64,000 bases of DNA. It comes from Methylobacterium sp. J-067. Its GTDB lineage: Bacteria > Pseudomonadota > Alphaproteobacteria > Rhizobiales > Beijerinckiaceae. Made by a program: the position numbers and the translations under genes. Positions 23,850 through 32,420 of this stretch are shown piece by piece. Numbering within the stretch: position 1 is the first letter of the stretch; the number at the start of each line of letters is the position of its first letter. The notes beneath the pieces are model-generated. The model did not search any database. It saw nothing but the letters and a program-made list of their open reading frames with translations, and was not told the DNA's origin. The DNA is taken from NCBI RefSeq assembly GCF_022829465.1, contig NZ_JAKSXZ010000108.1:124001-188000 (forward strand), read 5' to 3'.

Positions 23850-25997
23850 TCAGATCGAGCCGACCGTCCGCAGCCGGGCGCGGGGATGGATCTCGGCCTG
23901 GCTCATGACCGGGGTCTCTCGGCGGAACCGCTCGATGATCGAGCGCACGAAGGGCCGGGACTGCGCCGAGGTCACGAGGACCGGCATCTCGCCCATGCGC
24001 GCGGCCGATTCGAACCGGTCGCGCACGGCGTTCACGAACTCCGAAAGCTTGGAGGGCTGCATCGCGAGGTAGCGTTCCTCGCGCTCGCCGATGATCGAGT
24101 CCGCGAAGGCCTGCTCCCAGGCGGGGGACAGGGTGACGATGGGCAGGGCGCCGTCCGGCCCCTGGTACTGGGCGCAGATCTGGCGGCCGAGGCGGGCGCG
24201 GACATGCTCCACGACGTCGCGCGGGTTCTTCACGCCCCCGGCGACCTCCGCGATGCCCTCCACGATGGTGCCGAGATCGCGGATCGAGACCCGCTCGGAC
24301 AGGAGGAATTGCAGCACGCGCTGGATGCCGGTGGTGGAGATCTGCGACGGGCAGACCTCCTTGAGCAGGTCGCCGTGCTCCTTCGGCAATTCGCGCATCA
24401 GCTTCTGCACCTCGACATGGTTCAGAAGCTCGGAGACATGCGCCTTGATGACCTCAGTGAGATGAGTCGAGACGACGGTGGCGGCATCCACCACCGTGTA
24501 GCCCTTGAGCTGGGCGTCGTCGCGCAGGGAGGCGTCGATCCAGGTCGCGGGCAGGCCGAAGGTCGGCTCCAGCATGTGCTGGCCGGGCAGCTGGACCTGC
24601 CCGCCCATCGGGTCCATCGCCATGAACTGGCCCGGGAAGATCTTGCCTGTGCCGGCCTCGATCTCCTTCACCCGCACCACGTAGGCGTTGGCGTCGAGCT
24701 GTACGTTGTCGAGGATGCGCACCGAGGGCATCACGAAGCCGAGTTCGGCCGCCAGCTGGCGGCGCAGGGCCTTGATCTGGTCGGTGAGCCTGTCCTGCCC
24801 CTCGCCGTTCACCAGCGGCAGCAGGGCGTAGCCCATCTCCAGTTTCAGGTCGTCGAGCTTCAGGAGGTCGGTGACCGTCTCCTCCTTCGCGGCGGCGCCG
24901 CCGGGTGCGGGCTCCACCGGCTTGCCCTGCGCATCGACAACCGGCGCCTCCTTGGCCGTCTTGTTGAGCTTCCAGGCGGCGTAGCCCGCTCCCCCGCCGA
25001 GCAACATGAAGGGCAGGATCGGCATGCCGGGCAGGAGGCCGATCAGCAGCATGACCGCTGCCGACATGCCGAGGGCCTTCGGGTAGTTGGCGAGCTGCTT
25101 GCCGAGCGCCTTGTCGGCGGCGCCGCGCACGCCGGCCTTCGAGACGAGGATGCCGGCGGCCGTCGAGACGATGAGCGCCGGCACCTGGCTCGCGAGTCCG
25201 TCGCCGATGGTGAGCAGGGTGTAGCTCTTGGCGGCGTCGCCGAAGCTCAGGCCCTGCTGCGCCACGCCGATGATGATGCCGCCGATGACGTTGATGAAGG
25301 TGATGAGCAGCGCCGCCACCGCGTCGCCGCGCACGAACTTCGAGGCGCCGTCCATGGCGCCGAAGAAGGCCGATTCCTCTTCGAGGGCGGCGCGGCGGGC
25401 CTTGGCGGCCTTCTCGTCGATGAGCCCCGCCGAGAGATCGGCGTCGATGGCCATTTGCTTGCCGGGCATCGCATCGAGGGTGAAGCGCGCCGCGACTTCG
25501 GCGATGCGCCCCGAGCCCTTCGTAATGACGACGAAGTTCACGATGATGAGGATCGCGAAGACGATGATCCCGATGAGGAAATTGCCGCCCATCACGAACT
25601 GGCCGAACGCCTCGATGACGTGGCCGGCGGCGGCGGTGCCCTCGTGCCCGTGGCCGAGGATCAGCCGCGTCGAGGCGAGGTTCAGGGCGAGCCGCAGCAT
25701 CGTCGCGATGAGCAGCAATGTCGGGAAGACGGTGAATTCCAGTGGGTTGTCGATCGACAGCCCCACCATCATGATCAGCACCGACAGGATGATCGACACC
25801 GCCAGCAGCAGATCGAGCAGCACCGAGGGCAGCGGGAAGATGAGCACCGCGAGGATGCCGAGCACGCCCGTCGCGAGGAACAGGTCCGACCGGCGCGAGA
25901 GCGCCTGAAGGTCGCCCCGGCTCGGCAGGCCGATCTGGCCGAGGAACGCCGCCGCGCCGCCGATCCCCCCACCCGTCGGCGTGGCCACCTCGCTCAT
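23850..25997 (-). CDS. flhA: Flagellar export gate protein FlhA
   Basis: A 715-residue inner-membrane protein of the flagellar type III export apparatus. The N-terminal half has about eight helices and the FHIPEP-family region: PTLLLIATMLRLALNLASTR, FVMGGNFLIGIIVFAILIIV and RFTLDAMPGKQMAIDADLSA. The C-terminal cytoplasmic domain (from about residue 360) begins after a Pro/Ala/Gly/Lys linker and includes RILDNVQLDANAYVVRVKEI and the region that docks export chaperones. The open frame extends 13 codons further, but the ATG at 25997 with GGGGAG 6 nt upstream is preferred. fliI and fliJ are nearby on the other strand; other flagellar genes are outside the window. Confidence 0.95.
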   Translation of the reverse strand: MSEVATPTGGGIGGAAAFLGQIGLPSRGDLQALSRRSDLFLATGVLGILAVLIFPLPSVLLDLLLAVSIILSVLIMMVGLSIDNPLEFTVFPTLLLIATMLRLALNLASTRLILGHGHEGTAAAGHVIEAFGQFVMGGNFLIGIIVFAILIIVNFVVITKGSGRIAEVAARFTLDAMPGKQMAIDADLSAGLIDEKAAKARRAALEEESAFFGAMDGASKFVRGDAVAALLITFINVIGGIIIGVAQQGLSFGDAAKSYTLLTIGDGLASQVPALIVSTAAGILVSKAGVRGAADKALGKQLANYPKALGMSAAVMLLIGLLPGMPILPFMLLGGGAGYAAWKLNKTAKEAPVVDAQGKPVEPAPGGAAAKEETVTDLLKLDDLKLEMGYALLPLVNGEGQDRLTDQIKALRRQLAAELGFVMPSVRILDNVQLDANAYVVRVKEIEAGTGKIFPGQFMAMDPMGGQVQLPGQHMLEPTFGLPATWIDASLRDDAQLKGYTVVDAATVVSTHLTEVIKAHVSELLNHVEVQKLMRELPKEHGDLLKEVCPSQISTTGIQRVLQFLLSERVSIRDLGTIVEGIAEVAGGVKNPRDVVEHVRARLGRQICAQYQGPDGALPIVTLSPAWEQAFADSIIGEREERYLAMQPSKLSEFVNAVRDRFESAARMGEMPVLVTSAQSRPFVRSIIERFRRETPVMSQAEIHPRARLRTVGSI

Positions 25998-26071
25998 TCC
26001 GCTCCCCCGCCGGGCCCCGCCCGTCCCACCCGGCAAGATTTGCCGGGCGGATGGTTAGCGGCCCGTTAACC

Positions 26072-26096
26072 GGAACCGCGCGCCGCCCCGGGGTTT
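26072..26096 (+). promoter_or_regulatory. Candidate EcfG (general stress sigma factor) promoter
   Basis: GGAACC at 26072-26077 is a perfect -35 for alphaproteobacterial EcfG, followed after 15-16 bp by GGTTT (26092-26096), one base from the usual CGTT -10. The start codon at 26123 has AAGGAGG 5 nt upstream, leaving about 20 nt of leader. It precedes a gene of the general-stress-protein type, which fits. Confidence 0.5.
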
Positions 26097-26122
26097 GATC
26101 GGGCAGGATCGAAGGAGGCTTT

Positions 26123-26755
26123 ATGCCGGACCGCGCCGTCACCGCCCTGTTCGAACGCTACGCGGATGCGCAGGCCGCCGTGGAGCGCCTCGAAGCCCTC
26201 GGCATCCCCCATGCCGACATCGCCATCGTCGCGAGCCATTCCCCCGATGCGCCCGACGTCTCCGCGCCCGGCACCGCCCCGGTGGCCGGCGAGGCCGAGG
26301 CCAACGCCGCCGGGACGGGGAATGCCGGAACGGCCGGGACCGGCGCGACCGTGGGCACCCTTCTCGGCGGCGGCGCGGGGCTGCTCGCCGGGCTCGGGAT
26401 GCTCGCCGTTCCGGGCGTCGGGCCGGTGGTGGCCGCCGGCTGGCTCGTCTCGGCCCTGACCGGCGCGGGGATCGGCGCCGCGGCGGGCGGTCTCGTCGGA
26501 GGGCTCACGGGCGCCGGCATGAACGAGACCGAGGCGGCGGCCTATGCGGAGGGCGTTCGCCGGGGCGGCACCCTCGTGACGGTGCGCAGCGAAGCGGGCC
26601 GGGCAGATCAGGTGATCGCGGCGCTTAAGGAAGCGGGCTCGATCGACCTCGACGAGCGGGCGGAAGGCTGGCGCGCCGAGGGCTGGACCGGCGGCACGGC
26701 AGGGGACGAGGCCGAGAAGGCGCCGCATCAGGTCTTCGGCGGCAACCGGCCCTAG
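26123..26755 (+). CDS. General stress protein-like (GsiB/YflT 17M type with glycine-zipper region)
   Basis: A 210-residue protein. The N-terminal about 40 residues (ALFERYADAQAAVERLEALG, then DIAIVASH) resemble the general stress protein 17M domain. A long Gly/Ala hydrophobic region (TLLGGGAGLLAGLGMLAVPG, AAGWLVSALTGAGIGAAAGG) could insert in a membrane as a glycine zipper, and GVRRGGTLVTVRSEAGRADQ completes the fold. The tail is WRAEGWTGGT. Proteins of this layout are common in Methylobacteriaceae and are annotated as stress proteins; biochemical role unknown. Its stop overlaps that of the convergent glycosyltransferase-like gene by 2-3 bases. The candidate EcfG promoter supports stress regulation. 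Confidence 0.78.
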   Translation: MPDRAVTALFERYADAQAAVERLEALGIPHADIAIVASHSPDAPDVSAPGTAPVAGEAEANAAGTGNAGTAGTGATVGTLLGGGAGLLAGLGMLAVPGVGPVVAAGWLVSALTGAGIGAAAGGLVGGLTGAGMNETEAAAYAEGVRRGGTLVTVRSEAGRADQVIAALKEAGSIDLDERAEGWRAEGWTGGTAGDEAEKAPHQVFGGNRP

Positions 26756-27999
26756 GTGGGCGCTACCTGCAGGAGGGCGTGGCGCTCGGACAGGATCCAG
26801 ATGATCTTGCAGTTCTGCCCGGGCAGGCTTTCCGATTGTAGGAACACCTCCGTCCCGTGCGGCGCCGTGAGCCAAACGGATCTGCTTAGATCTCTGGTGA
26901 TCACGATTTCTTGGCCCGCAATCACGATCCGCGCCCGGATCGGCGCCGGATGGCCGGAGAGGTACATGACGGTGAGGGCCAGCGATTCGAACCGCCGGGT
27001 GGTCCGAAACCGGATTTCGTGATTGCCCGCGCCGACAATGCTGAAGCCGTCGCCGTCACGGAACGCGTGCCAATGCGCGCCCTCCTCGCCGTCAATGGAC
27101 AGGATTTCGAACCCCATCGCCGTCGCGGCGCCTTCGACCTGCGCCGGCATGGCCTTCAACGGCGCGACCAGCGACTCCGTCAGGGCGAAGGGCTGCCCGG
27201 CCCGCAGGGCGTGGCCGTCACGAATATTGTGAAAACGCCAGCTATTTAGGTATCGTATGTCCGTCGTCATGTGCAGGCCCCGGATCGGGCCCGAGGCCGA
27301 GGACAGCACGACCCGGCAATGGGCGTCCCGCCCTTCCTTCACGCCGAACTTGGTGACGAAGTTCTGCGTTTCCGGCAGGAGCTTCACACGCTCCTTCGCG
27401 CCCCACAGGTGCAGGAAGGTCGTGTCCAGGCCGTAGGTCACGCGGAAATCGGTGCCGACGCGGCTCTGGCAATCGCGGACATGGGCCGCGAAATCCCGCC
27501 ACGCCTGCGCGGTGCCGGCGATGAGCCCGGCTTGCAGGGCGCTGCCGTAGAGATGCACCACCTCGTCCCGCACCATCTGCGTGTGAACCTGCCTGAGCGG
27601 GCCGATCAGCGGGTCGGTGACGAAATCGCAGAGATAGGCGTCCTTGCAGACATGGATGTCGTGGCCCTCGACCAGTGAGAACAGGTCGAACGTCTCGCTC
27701 GGAAACCAGATGTCGGCGTCGTAGAGGGCGATCTTGCTCAAGCCGGGATTGAGATCGCAGATCCGCGCGACTTCGAGATAGCGCCCCACCGGCAAGGAGG
27801 GCTCCTCGGCCAGCACCACGTTGACGTGCTGGCCGCGCAAGATGTCGATCTTCCGCTGGGACAGGCCGAAGCCGATCACCGCGATGTGGCCCCGGTAATC
27901 CCCCTGCCGCAGCGAGAGGATGAAGGGGACCAGCATCTCGTACCACGCCCGGTCGTTGTCGTTGATCGCGACGCAGACAGCGTGTTCGCCGGGATTCAT
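26752..27999 (-). CDS. Putative glycosyltransferase with C-terminal beta-rich domain
   Basis: A 415-residue protein beginning AVCVAINDNDRAWYEMLVPF and containing IALYDADIWFPSE, an Asp-x-Asp-like motif in the place used by GT-A transferases for metal and nucleotide-sugar binding; later GLDTTFLHLWG suggests an acceptor-site loop. The last about 130 residues are predicted mostly beta strands and may be a separate carbohydrate-binding-like domain; I do not recognise a family for it. It is the last gene of a leftward row with kpsE- and kpsT-like genes, so it probably builds the exported polysaccharide. Donor sugar unknown. The inverted repeat AAGTTGT/ACAACTT lies at 28028-28055 just upstream. Confidence 0.6.
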   Translation of the reverse strand: MNPGEHAVCVAINDNDRAWYEMLVPFILSLRQGDYRGHIAVIGFGLSQRKIDILRGQHVNVVLAEEPSLPVGRYLEVARICDLNPGLSKIALYDADIWFPSETFDLFSLVEGHDIHVCKDAYLCDFVTDPLIGPLRQVHTQMVRDEVVHLYGSALQAGLIAGTAQAWRDFAAHVRDCQSRVGTDFRVTYGLDTTFLHLWGAKERVKLLPETQNFVTKFGVKEGRDAHCRVVLSSASGPIRGLHMTTDIRYLNSWRFHNIRDGHALRAGQPFALTESLVAPLKAMPAQVEGAATAMGFEILSIDGEEGAHWHAFRDGDGFSIVGAGNHEIRFRTTRRFESLALTVMYLSGHPAPIRARIVIAGQEIVITRDLSRSVWLTAPHGTEVFLQSESLPGQNCKIIWILSERHALLQVAPT

Positions 28000-28027
28000 T
28001 CCAATTCACCGTGCCGGATGCGCTGCT

Positions 28028-28055
28028 AAGTTGTAAGCTGTGAAAGCAACAACTT
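28028..28055. promoter_or_regulatory. Inverted repeat AAGTTGT-N14-ACAACTT upstream of the glycosyltransferase-like gene
   Basis: Perfect 7-bp arms at 28028-28034 and 28049-28055 separated by 14 bp, 29-56 bp before the start at 27999. Possible operator for that gene; no known regulator matches. Confidence 0.35.
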
Positions 28056-28124
28056 GTACTGTATTGGCGCGCTCGGCGCAGTGTAATCCGGGTCTATTCC
28101 TCCTTCAAGCCGCTCGGGGGTCGT

Positions 28125-29366
28125 TCATTCCATCAGCTTGCGGACGAACAGGGCCGCGGCGAACAGGAGCGCCGCCCCCGCCGCGATGAGGCTGGTCATC
28201 AGCAGACGCCGGGGCTGGGTGGAGGATTCCGCTCTGACCGGCTGGACGATGGGGCTGAAGAACTCGATCTGCCGCGCGGCCACGATGCGGGCGCGCTCGT
28301 GGGCGGCCAGCACCAGCTCGTAGTACTTCGTCGCGTTCTTGCGCTCGTTTTCCAGGGCCTCGAACCGGGTCAGCGCCTCGGACAGGACGCGCTTCTGTTC
28401 CGGATCCTGGGTCGCCGAGGCCTTCTCGATCCGCGCGACGTTCTCGTCGATGTCGCGGATCTGCTGCTTGAGGTCCATGATCCGGCGGGATTCCGGCCCG
28501 AGGTCGCGCTGGCCGATGGCGAGCTGCACCGCGAGGTTGATGCGGTTCGCCCGCAACTCCGAGATGACCTTGAGGTTGGCCTCGTTGCTCTTCTGCGCGT
28601 CGAGGACGCCTTCGCGGTTGCGCAGGTCGCGCACGGCGAGGCTCACCTTCCGCAAGCGCTCGTCGGCGAGCTTCAACTCGCGATCGCTCTCCGCGAGGGC
28701 GTCGTTGCGGGCGGTCATGCTGAGTTCGTTGACCATCCGCTCCGCCTCCTTGAGGACGGCCTTGGAGATGGCCAGGGACTCGTCGGGGTCGAACGCCTCG
28801 ACCCACAGGCTCATGATGCCGGAGGAGGATTCCACATCCACCTCGACCCGCTGCTTCCAGTATTTGATGAACTTCTCGATCGGCTTGTCGGCATCGAACC
28901 GCGACAGGAAGTCGATGCTGTCGCGGCTGAACCATTCACGCACCGGCAATTGCTTCTCGATGGTCTCAACCATCGGCCGGCTGAGAATGTAGCTGTAGGT
29001 GATCAGCGTATCCTGCGCGATCATCTGCTGCGGCACGCCGGCATTGGTGCCGACCGAATCCGGCGTCGCCTTCTCGGCGCTGCCGATGGCGGGGCGGATG
29101 GCGAAGCGCGCCTCGGTGACGTAACGGTCAGACGCGATCAGCCCGTAATAGATCGCACCCGCGAGGGCGGGCAGCACGAAGCAGATCACGAACAGGACCG
29201 GCACCCAGGGGTCGCTCTTGACGTGGCTCTGGTACGACCGGATGCCCTTGCGGCGGTCGGCGAAGCGCGACATCCGCGCGAATTGCCGGAGCGATTCCGC
29301 GATCTGCTGCTGCCGGTCGGCCGGCGTGAGCGGCCTGCCCTCGGGCTTGCCGATCTCCATGTTCAT
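28125..29366 (-). CDS. Capsule polysaccharide export inner-membrane protein (KpsE/CtrB type)
   Basis: A 413-residue polysaccharide co-polymerase of the capsule-export type. One helix near residues 53-77 (WVPVLFVICFVLPALAGAIY) and one at the C-terminus (LLMTSLIAAGAALLFAAALF) enclose a long periplasmic region. That region starts YVTEARFAIRPAIGSA and is largely coiled coil (SDRELKLADERLRKVSLAVR, RALENERKNATKYYELVLAA-like segments). KpsE-type proteins link the inner-membrane ABC exporter to the outer-membrane export protein. It follows the kpsT-like gene after 140 bp that contain a GCGCA tandem repeat. The start at 29366 gives MNMEIGKPEG; a second ATG is at 29360. Confidence 0.85.
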   Translation of the reverse strand: MNMEIGKPEGRPLTPADRQQQIAESLRQFARMSRFADRRKGIRSYQSHVKSDPWVPVLFVICFVLPALAGAIYYGLIASDRYVTEARFAIRPAIGSAEKATPDSVGTNAGVPQQMIAQDTLITYSYILSRPMVETIEKQLPVREWFSRDSIDFLSRFDADKPIEKFIKYWKQRVEVDVESSSGIMSLWVEAFDPDESLAISKAVLKEAERMVNELSMTARNDALAESDRELKLADERLRKVSLAVRDLRNREGVLDAQKSNEANLKVISELRANRINLAVQLAIGQRDLGPESRRIMDLKQQIRDIDENVARIEKASATQDPEQKRVLSEALTRFEALENERKNATKYYELVLAAHERARIVAARQIEFFSPIVQPVRAESSTQPRRLLMTSLIAAGAALLFAAALFVRKLME

Positions 29367-29470
29367 CGAGTGATTCCCGATCTGTCCGAACGTCCGGCGC
29401 CGACACGATGGCCGGCCATCGACCCCTGCAGCGATCTGCCTTGCCAGGACCTCACGGCAAAAGCATGTCG

Positions 29471-29500
29471 GCGCAGCGCAGCGCAGCGCAGCGCAGCGCC
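29471..29500. repeat. Tandem pentanucleotide (GCGCA)x5 between kpsT-like and kpsE-like genes
   Basis: Five perfect GCGCA units at 29471-29495, followed by a sixth degenerate unit GCGCC. It lies in the 139-bp spacer between the kpsT stop (29506) and the kpsE start (29366). Simple repeats of this sort can change length by slippage; being outside coding sequence it could affect transcript folding or spacing. Confidence 0.9.
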
Positions 29501-29505
29501 GGGCC

Positions 29506-30159
29506 TTAGGCGTTGAGGCGGTGATAGACCTCGATCGCGTCGTTCACGTCTTCGTAGACGATGGCGCGGCCGTTGAGGAGCACGATGCCCTGCGTGCACC
29601 AGCCCCGGATGACCTCCATCGAGTGGGAGATCATGATGACGTCGGCGTGCTTGCGCCGCTGCGAGAACACCTCCTCGCAGCGTCGGGCGAAGCGCCCGTC
29701 ACCCACCGACGTGACCTCGTCGATCAGGTAGCAATCGAACGGGATCGCCATGCTCATCCCGAAGGCGAGCCGGGCGTTCATGCCCGAGGAATAGGTTCGG
29801 ATCGGCACGTCGAGGTAGCTGCCGAGTTCGGAGAAATCCTCAACGAAGTCGAGCACGCGCTTCGGATCCTCGCCGTAGATGCGGGCGATGAACTTGACGT
29901 TGTCGCGACCGGTCATCATCGGGTGGAAGCCGCCGCCGAAGCCGAGCGGCCAGGAGACCCGCAGGCCGCGCTTCACCACCCCCCGGGTCGGCTCCTCCGT
30001 ACCCGCGATGAGCCGCATCGTGGTGGATTTGCCGGCGCCGTTGATGCCCAGGATGCCGTAGGAAATGCCCGGCTTCAGGGTGAAGGACGCCTGCTCTAGG
30101 ATGGTGCGGCGATGGCCGTCCGTCTTGTAGACCTTCGTGACGTTCTCGAAGCGGATCAA
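29506..30159 (-). CDS. Capsule polysaccharide ABC exporter ATPase (KpsT/CtrD type)
   Basis: A 217-residue ABC ATPase starting MIRFENVTKVYKTDGHRRTI. Walker A is GINGAGKSTTM, the signature is degenerate YSSGMNARLAFGMSMAI as in KpsT, and Walker B is CYLIDEVTSVGD. The segment SWPLGFGGGFHPMMTGRDN is diagnostic for the polysaccharide/teichoic acid export branch (KpsT, Wzt, TagH). It lacks the C-terminal substrate-binding extension of Wzt. It would power export of a lipid-linked polymer with a KpsM permease, but no permease gene is in the window. Gene order kpsT then kpsE is as in group 2/3 capsule loci. Confidence 0.9.
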   Translation of the reverse strand: MIRFENVTKVYKTDGHRRTILEQASFTLKPGISYGILGINGAGKSTTMRLIAGTEEPTRGVVKRGLRVSWPLGFGGGFHPMMTGRDNVKFIARIYGEDPKRVLDFVEDFSELGSYLDVPIRTYSSGMNARLAFGMSMAIPFDCYLIDEVTSVGDGRFARRCEEVFSQRRKHADVIMISHSMEVIRGWCTQGIVLLNGRAIVYEDVNDAIEVYHRLNA

Positions 30160-30232
30160 CGAGAGGGCCTCCGTGCCGATGCGGGCGAGCCCTGCCGGAG
30201 GAAAGAGGCGAATCTGAGGATGCCGCAGGATC

Positions 30233-31018
30233 TTAGAGGTGGCCCTGCGCGATGAGGCTCGCGCGGAAATCGCCCTGGTAGGTGTGTTGGCCGAGGTGAT
30301 CCAGCTTCGAGTGCAGGTCGGCGTAGACCTTGCCGCCCATGTCGCGCCAGCGCCGGCAGAACGCGTAATCCTCCGACAGGTAGCGGCCCGAATCGGGGTC
30401 GACCATGCAATCGAAGAACAGCCAGTAGAGGTGGGCGAGGGGGTCCTTCTCCCGCCCGTCCGGGACGTATTGCAGCTCCGGGTAATGCCGCATCATCTTC
30501 TTGAAGACGTCGCGCTTGATCGCCATGAAGCCGGTCGTGGCCTCCGCGACTTCGATGAACCCGTCACCGTCCGTATAGGGTGGGAGCGGTTCCCGGCCCT
30601 GGCCCACGGGGTTGAAGGCGTATTGCGTGTAGCGCCGCTGGAATTCCGGGTAGGTCATGCCGGCCGGCAGGCCGTCCTGCGGCCAGTAATCGATCTTCAG
30701 CGGATAGACGCCGGAGCAGATGTCCCGGTCGGCCAGCAGGATGCGGTAGACCGCCTGCGGCGTGAAGGCGATGTCGGAATCGATCCAGAACAGGTGGGTC
30801 AGCGATTCGTCGGCCAGGAAGTCCCGCACCATTCGGTTCCGGGCGCGGGTGATCAGGCTCTCGCTGCGCATCGCCAGTTGCGTCGTCATGCCCATCTGCG
30901 AGCATGAATAGGCGAGGGCGTAGATGCTTGTGACGTAGTTCATCGACACCGCCGAGATGTAACAGGGCGTCGCGAACATCACTTTCATCGAGCGCAGCGC
31001 CGTATCCGGCAGCAGCAT
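30233..31018 (-). CDS. Putative glycosyltransferase-like protein (GT2-like fold)
   Basis: A 261-residue protein: MKVMFATPCYISAVSMNYVT, RARNRMVRDFLADESLTHLF, WIDSDIAFTPQAVYRIL with an Asp-x-Asp motif, and a late segment SEDYAFCRRWRDMGGKVYAD typical of GT-A transferases. It probably adds a sugar or another group to the polymer exported by the downstream kpsT/kpsE genes. The frame is open to 31153, but an ATG at 31018 with GGAGA 8 nt upstream is the better start; that open extension (including CIYAENGENTFD) is AT-richer and may be non-coding leader. Spacing of 73 bp to the kpsT-like gene suggests an operon. Confidence 0.65.
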   Translation of the reverse strand: MLLPDTALRSMKVMFATPCYISAVSMNYVTSIYALAYSCSQMGMTTQLAMRSESLITRARNRMVRDFLADESLTHLFWIDSDIAFTPQAVYRILLADRDICSGVYPLKIDYWPQDGLPAGMTYPEFQRRYTQYAFNPVGQGREPLPPYTDGDGFIEVAEATTGFMAIKRDVFKKMMRHYPELQYVPDGREKDPLAHLYWLFFDCMVDPDSGRYLSEDYAFCRRWRDMGGKVYADLHSKLDHLGQHTYQGDFRASLIAQGHL

Positions 31019-31206
31019 GAGTACGTCTCCGAGTGGCAATGCGGTCGAGAGGGGCCCATACCCTCGCTGTACCGCTTCGCGGAGCCGATCAAAAGTGTTT
31101 TCGCCGTTCTCGGCGTAAATACAATTCTGAATACTGTAGTTCGGCGACCGCAATCGGCGGTTGTGCTTCGCCGGCGACCATCATGGGCCGCCGGCGGGGG
31201 GCGGTC

Positions 31207-32295
<1,089 letters not shown>

Positions 32296-32420
32296 GGTCA
32301 GGTCCTCTCGGTCGGACCCGCGCCTTCCTCACGGCGGGACGGCGCGGCTCCGGACCCATGTTCCGGCGCGCTCCCCGCGTGGGACGGGCGTCCGCAGCGG
32401 CGGGGAGCGCATCCGATGCC

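Noticed and set aside
23886..26069. 727-codon plus-strand frame opposite flhA
   Set aside because: Composition (His, Asp, Arg, Gln, Leu rich, no hydrophobic pattern) is that of an antisense shadow; flhA on the minus strand is complete.
29471..29500. CRISPR or direct-repeat array
   Set aside because: Units are only 5 bp and contiguous without spacers; it is a simple tandem repeat.
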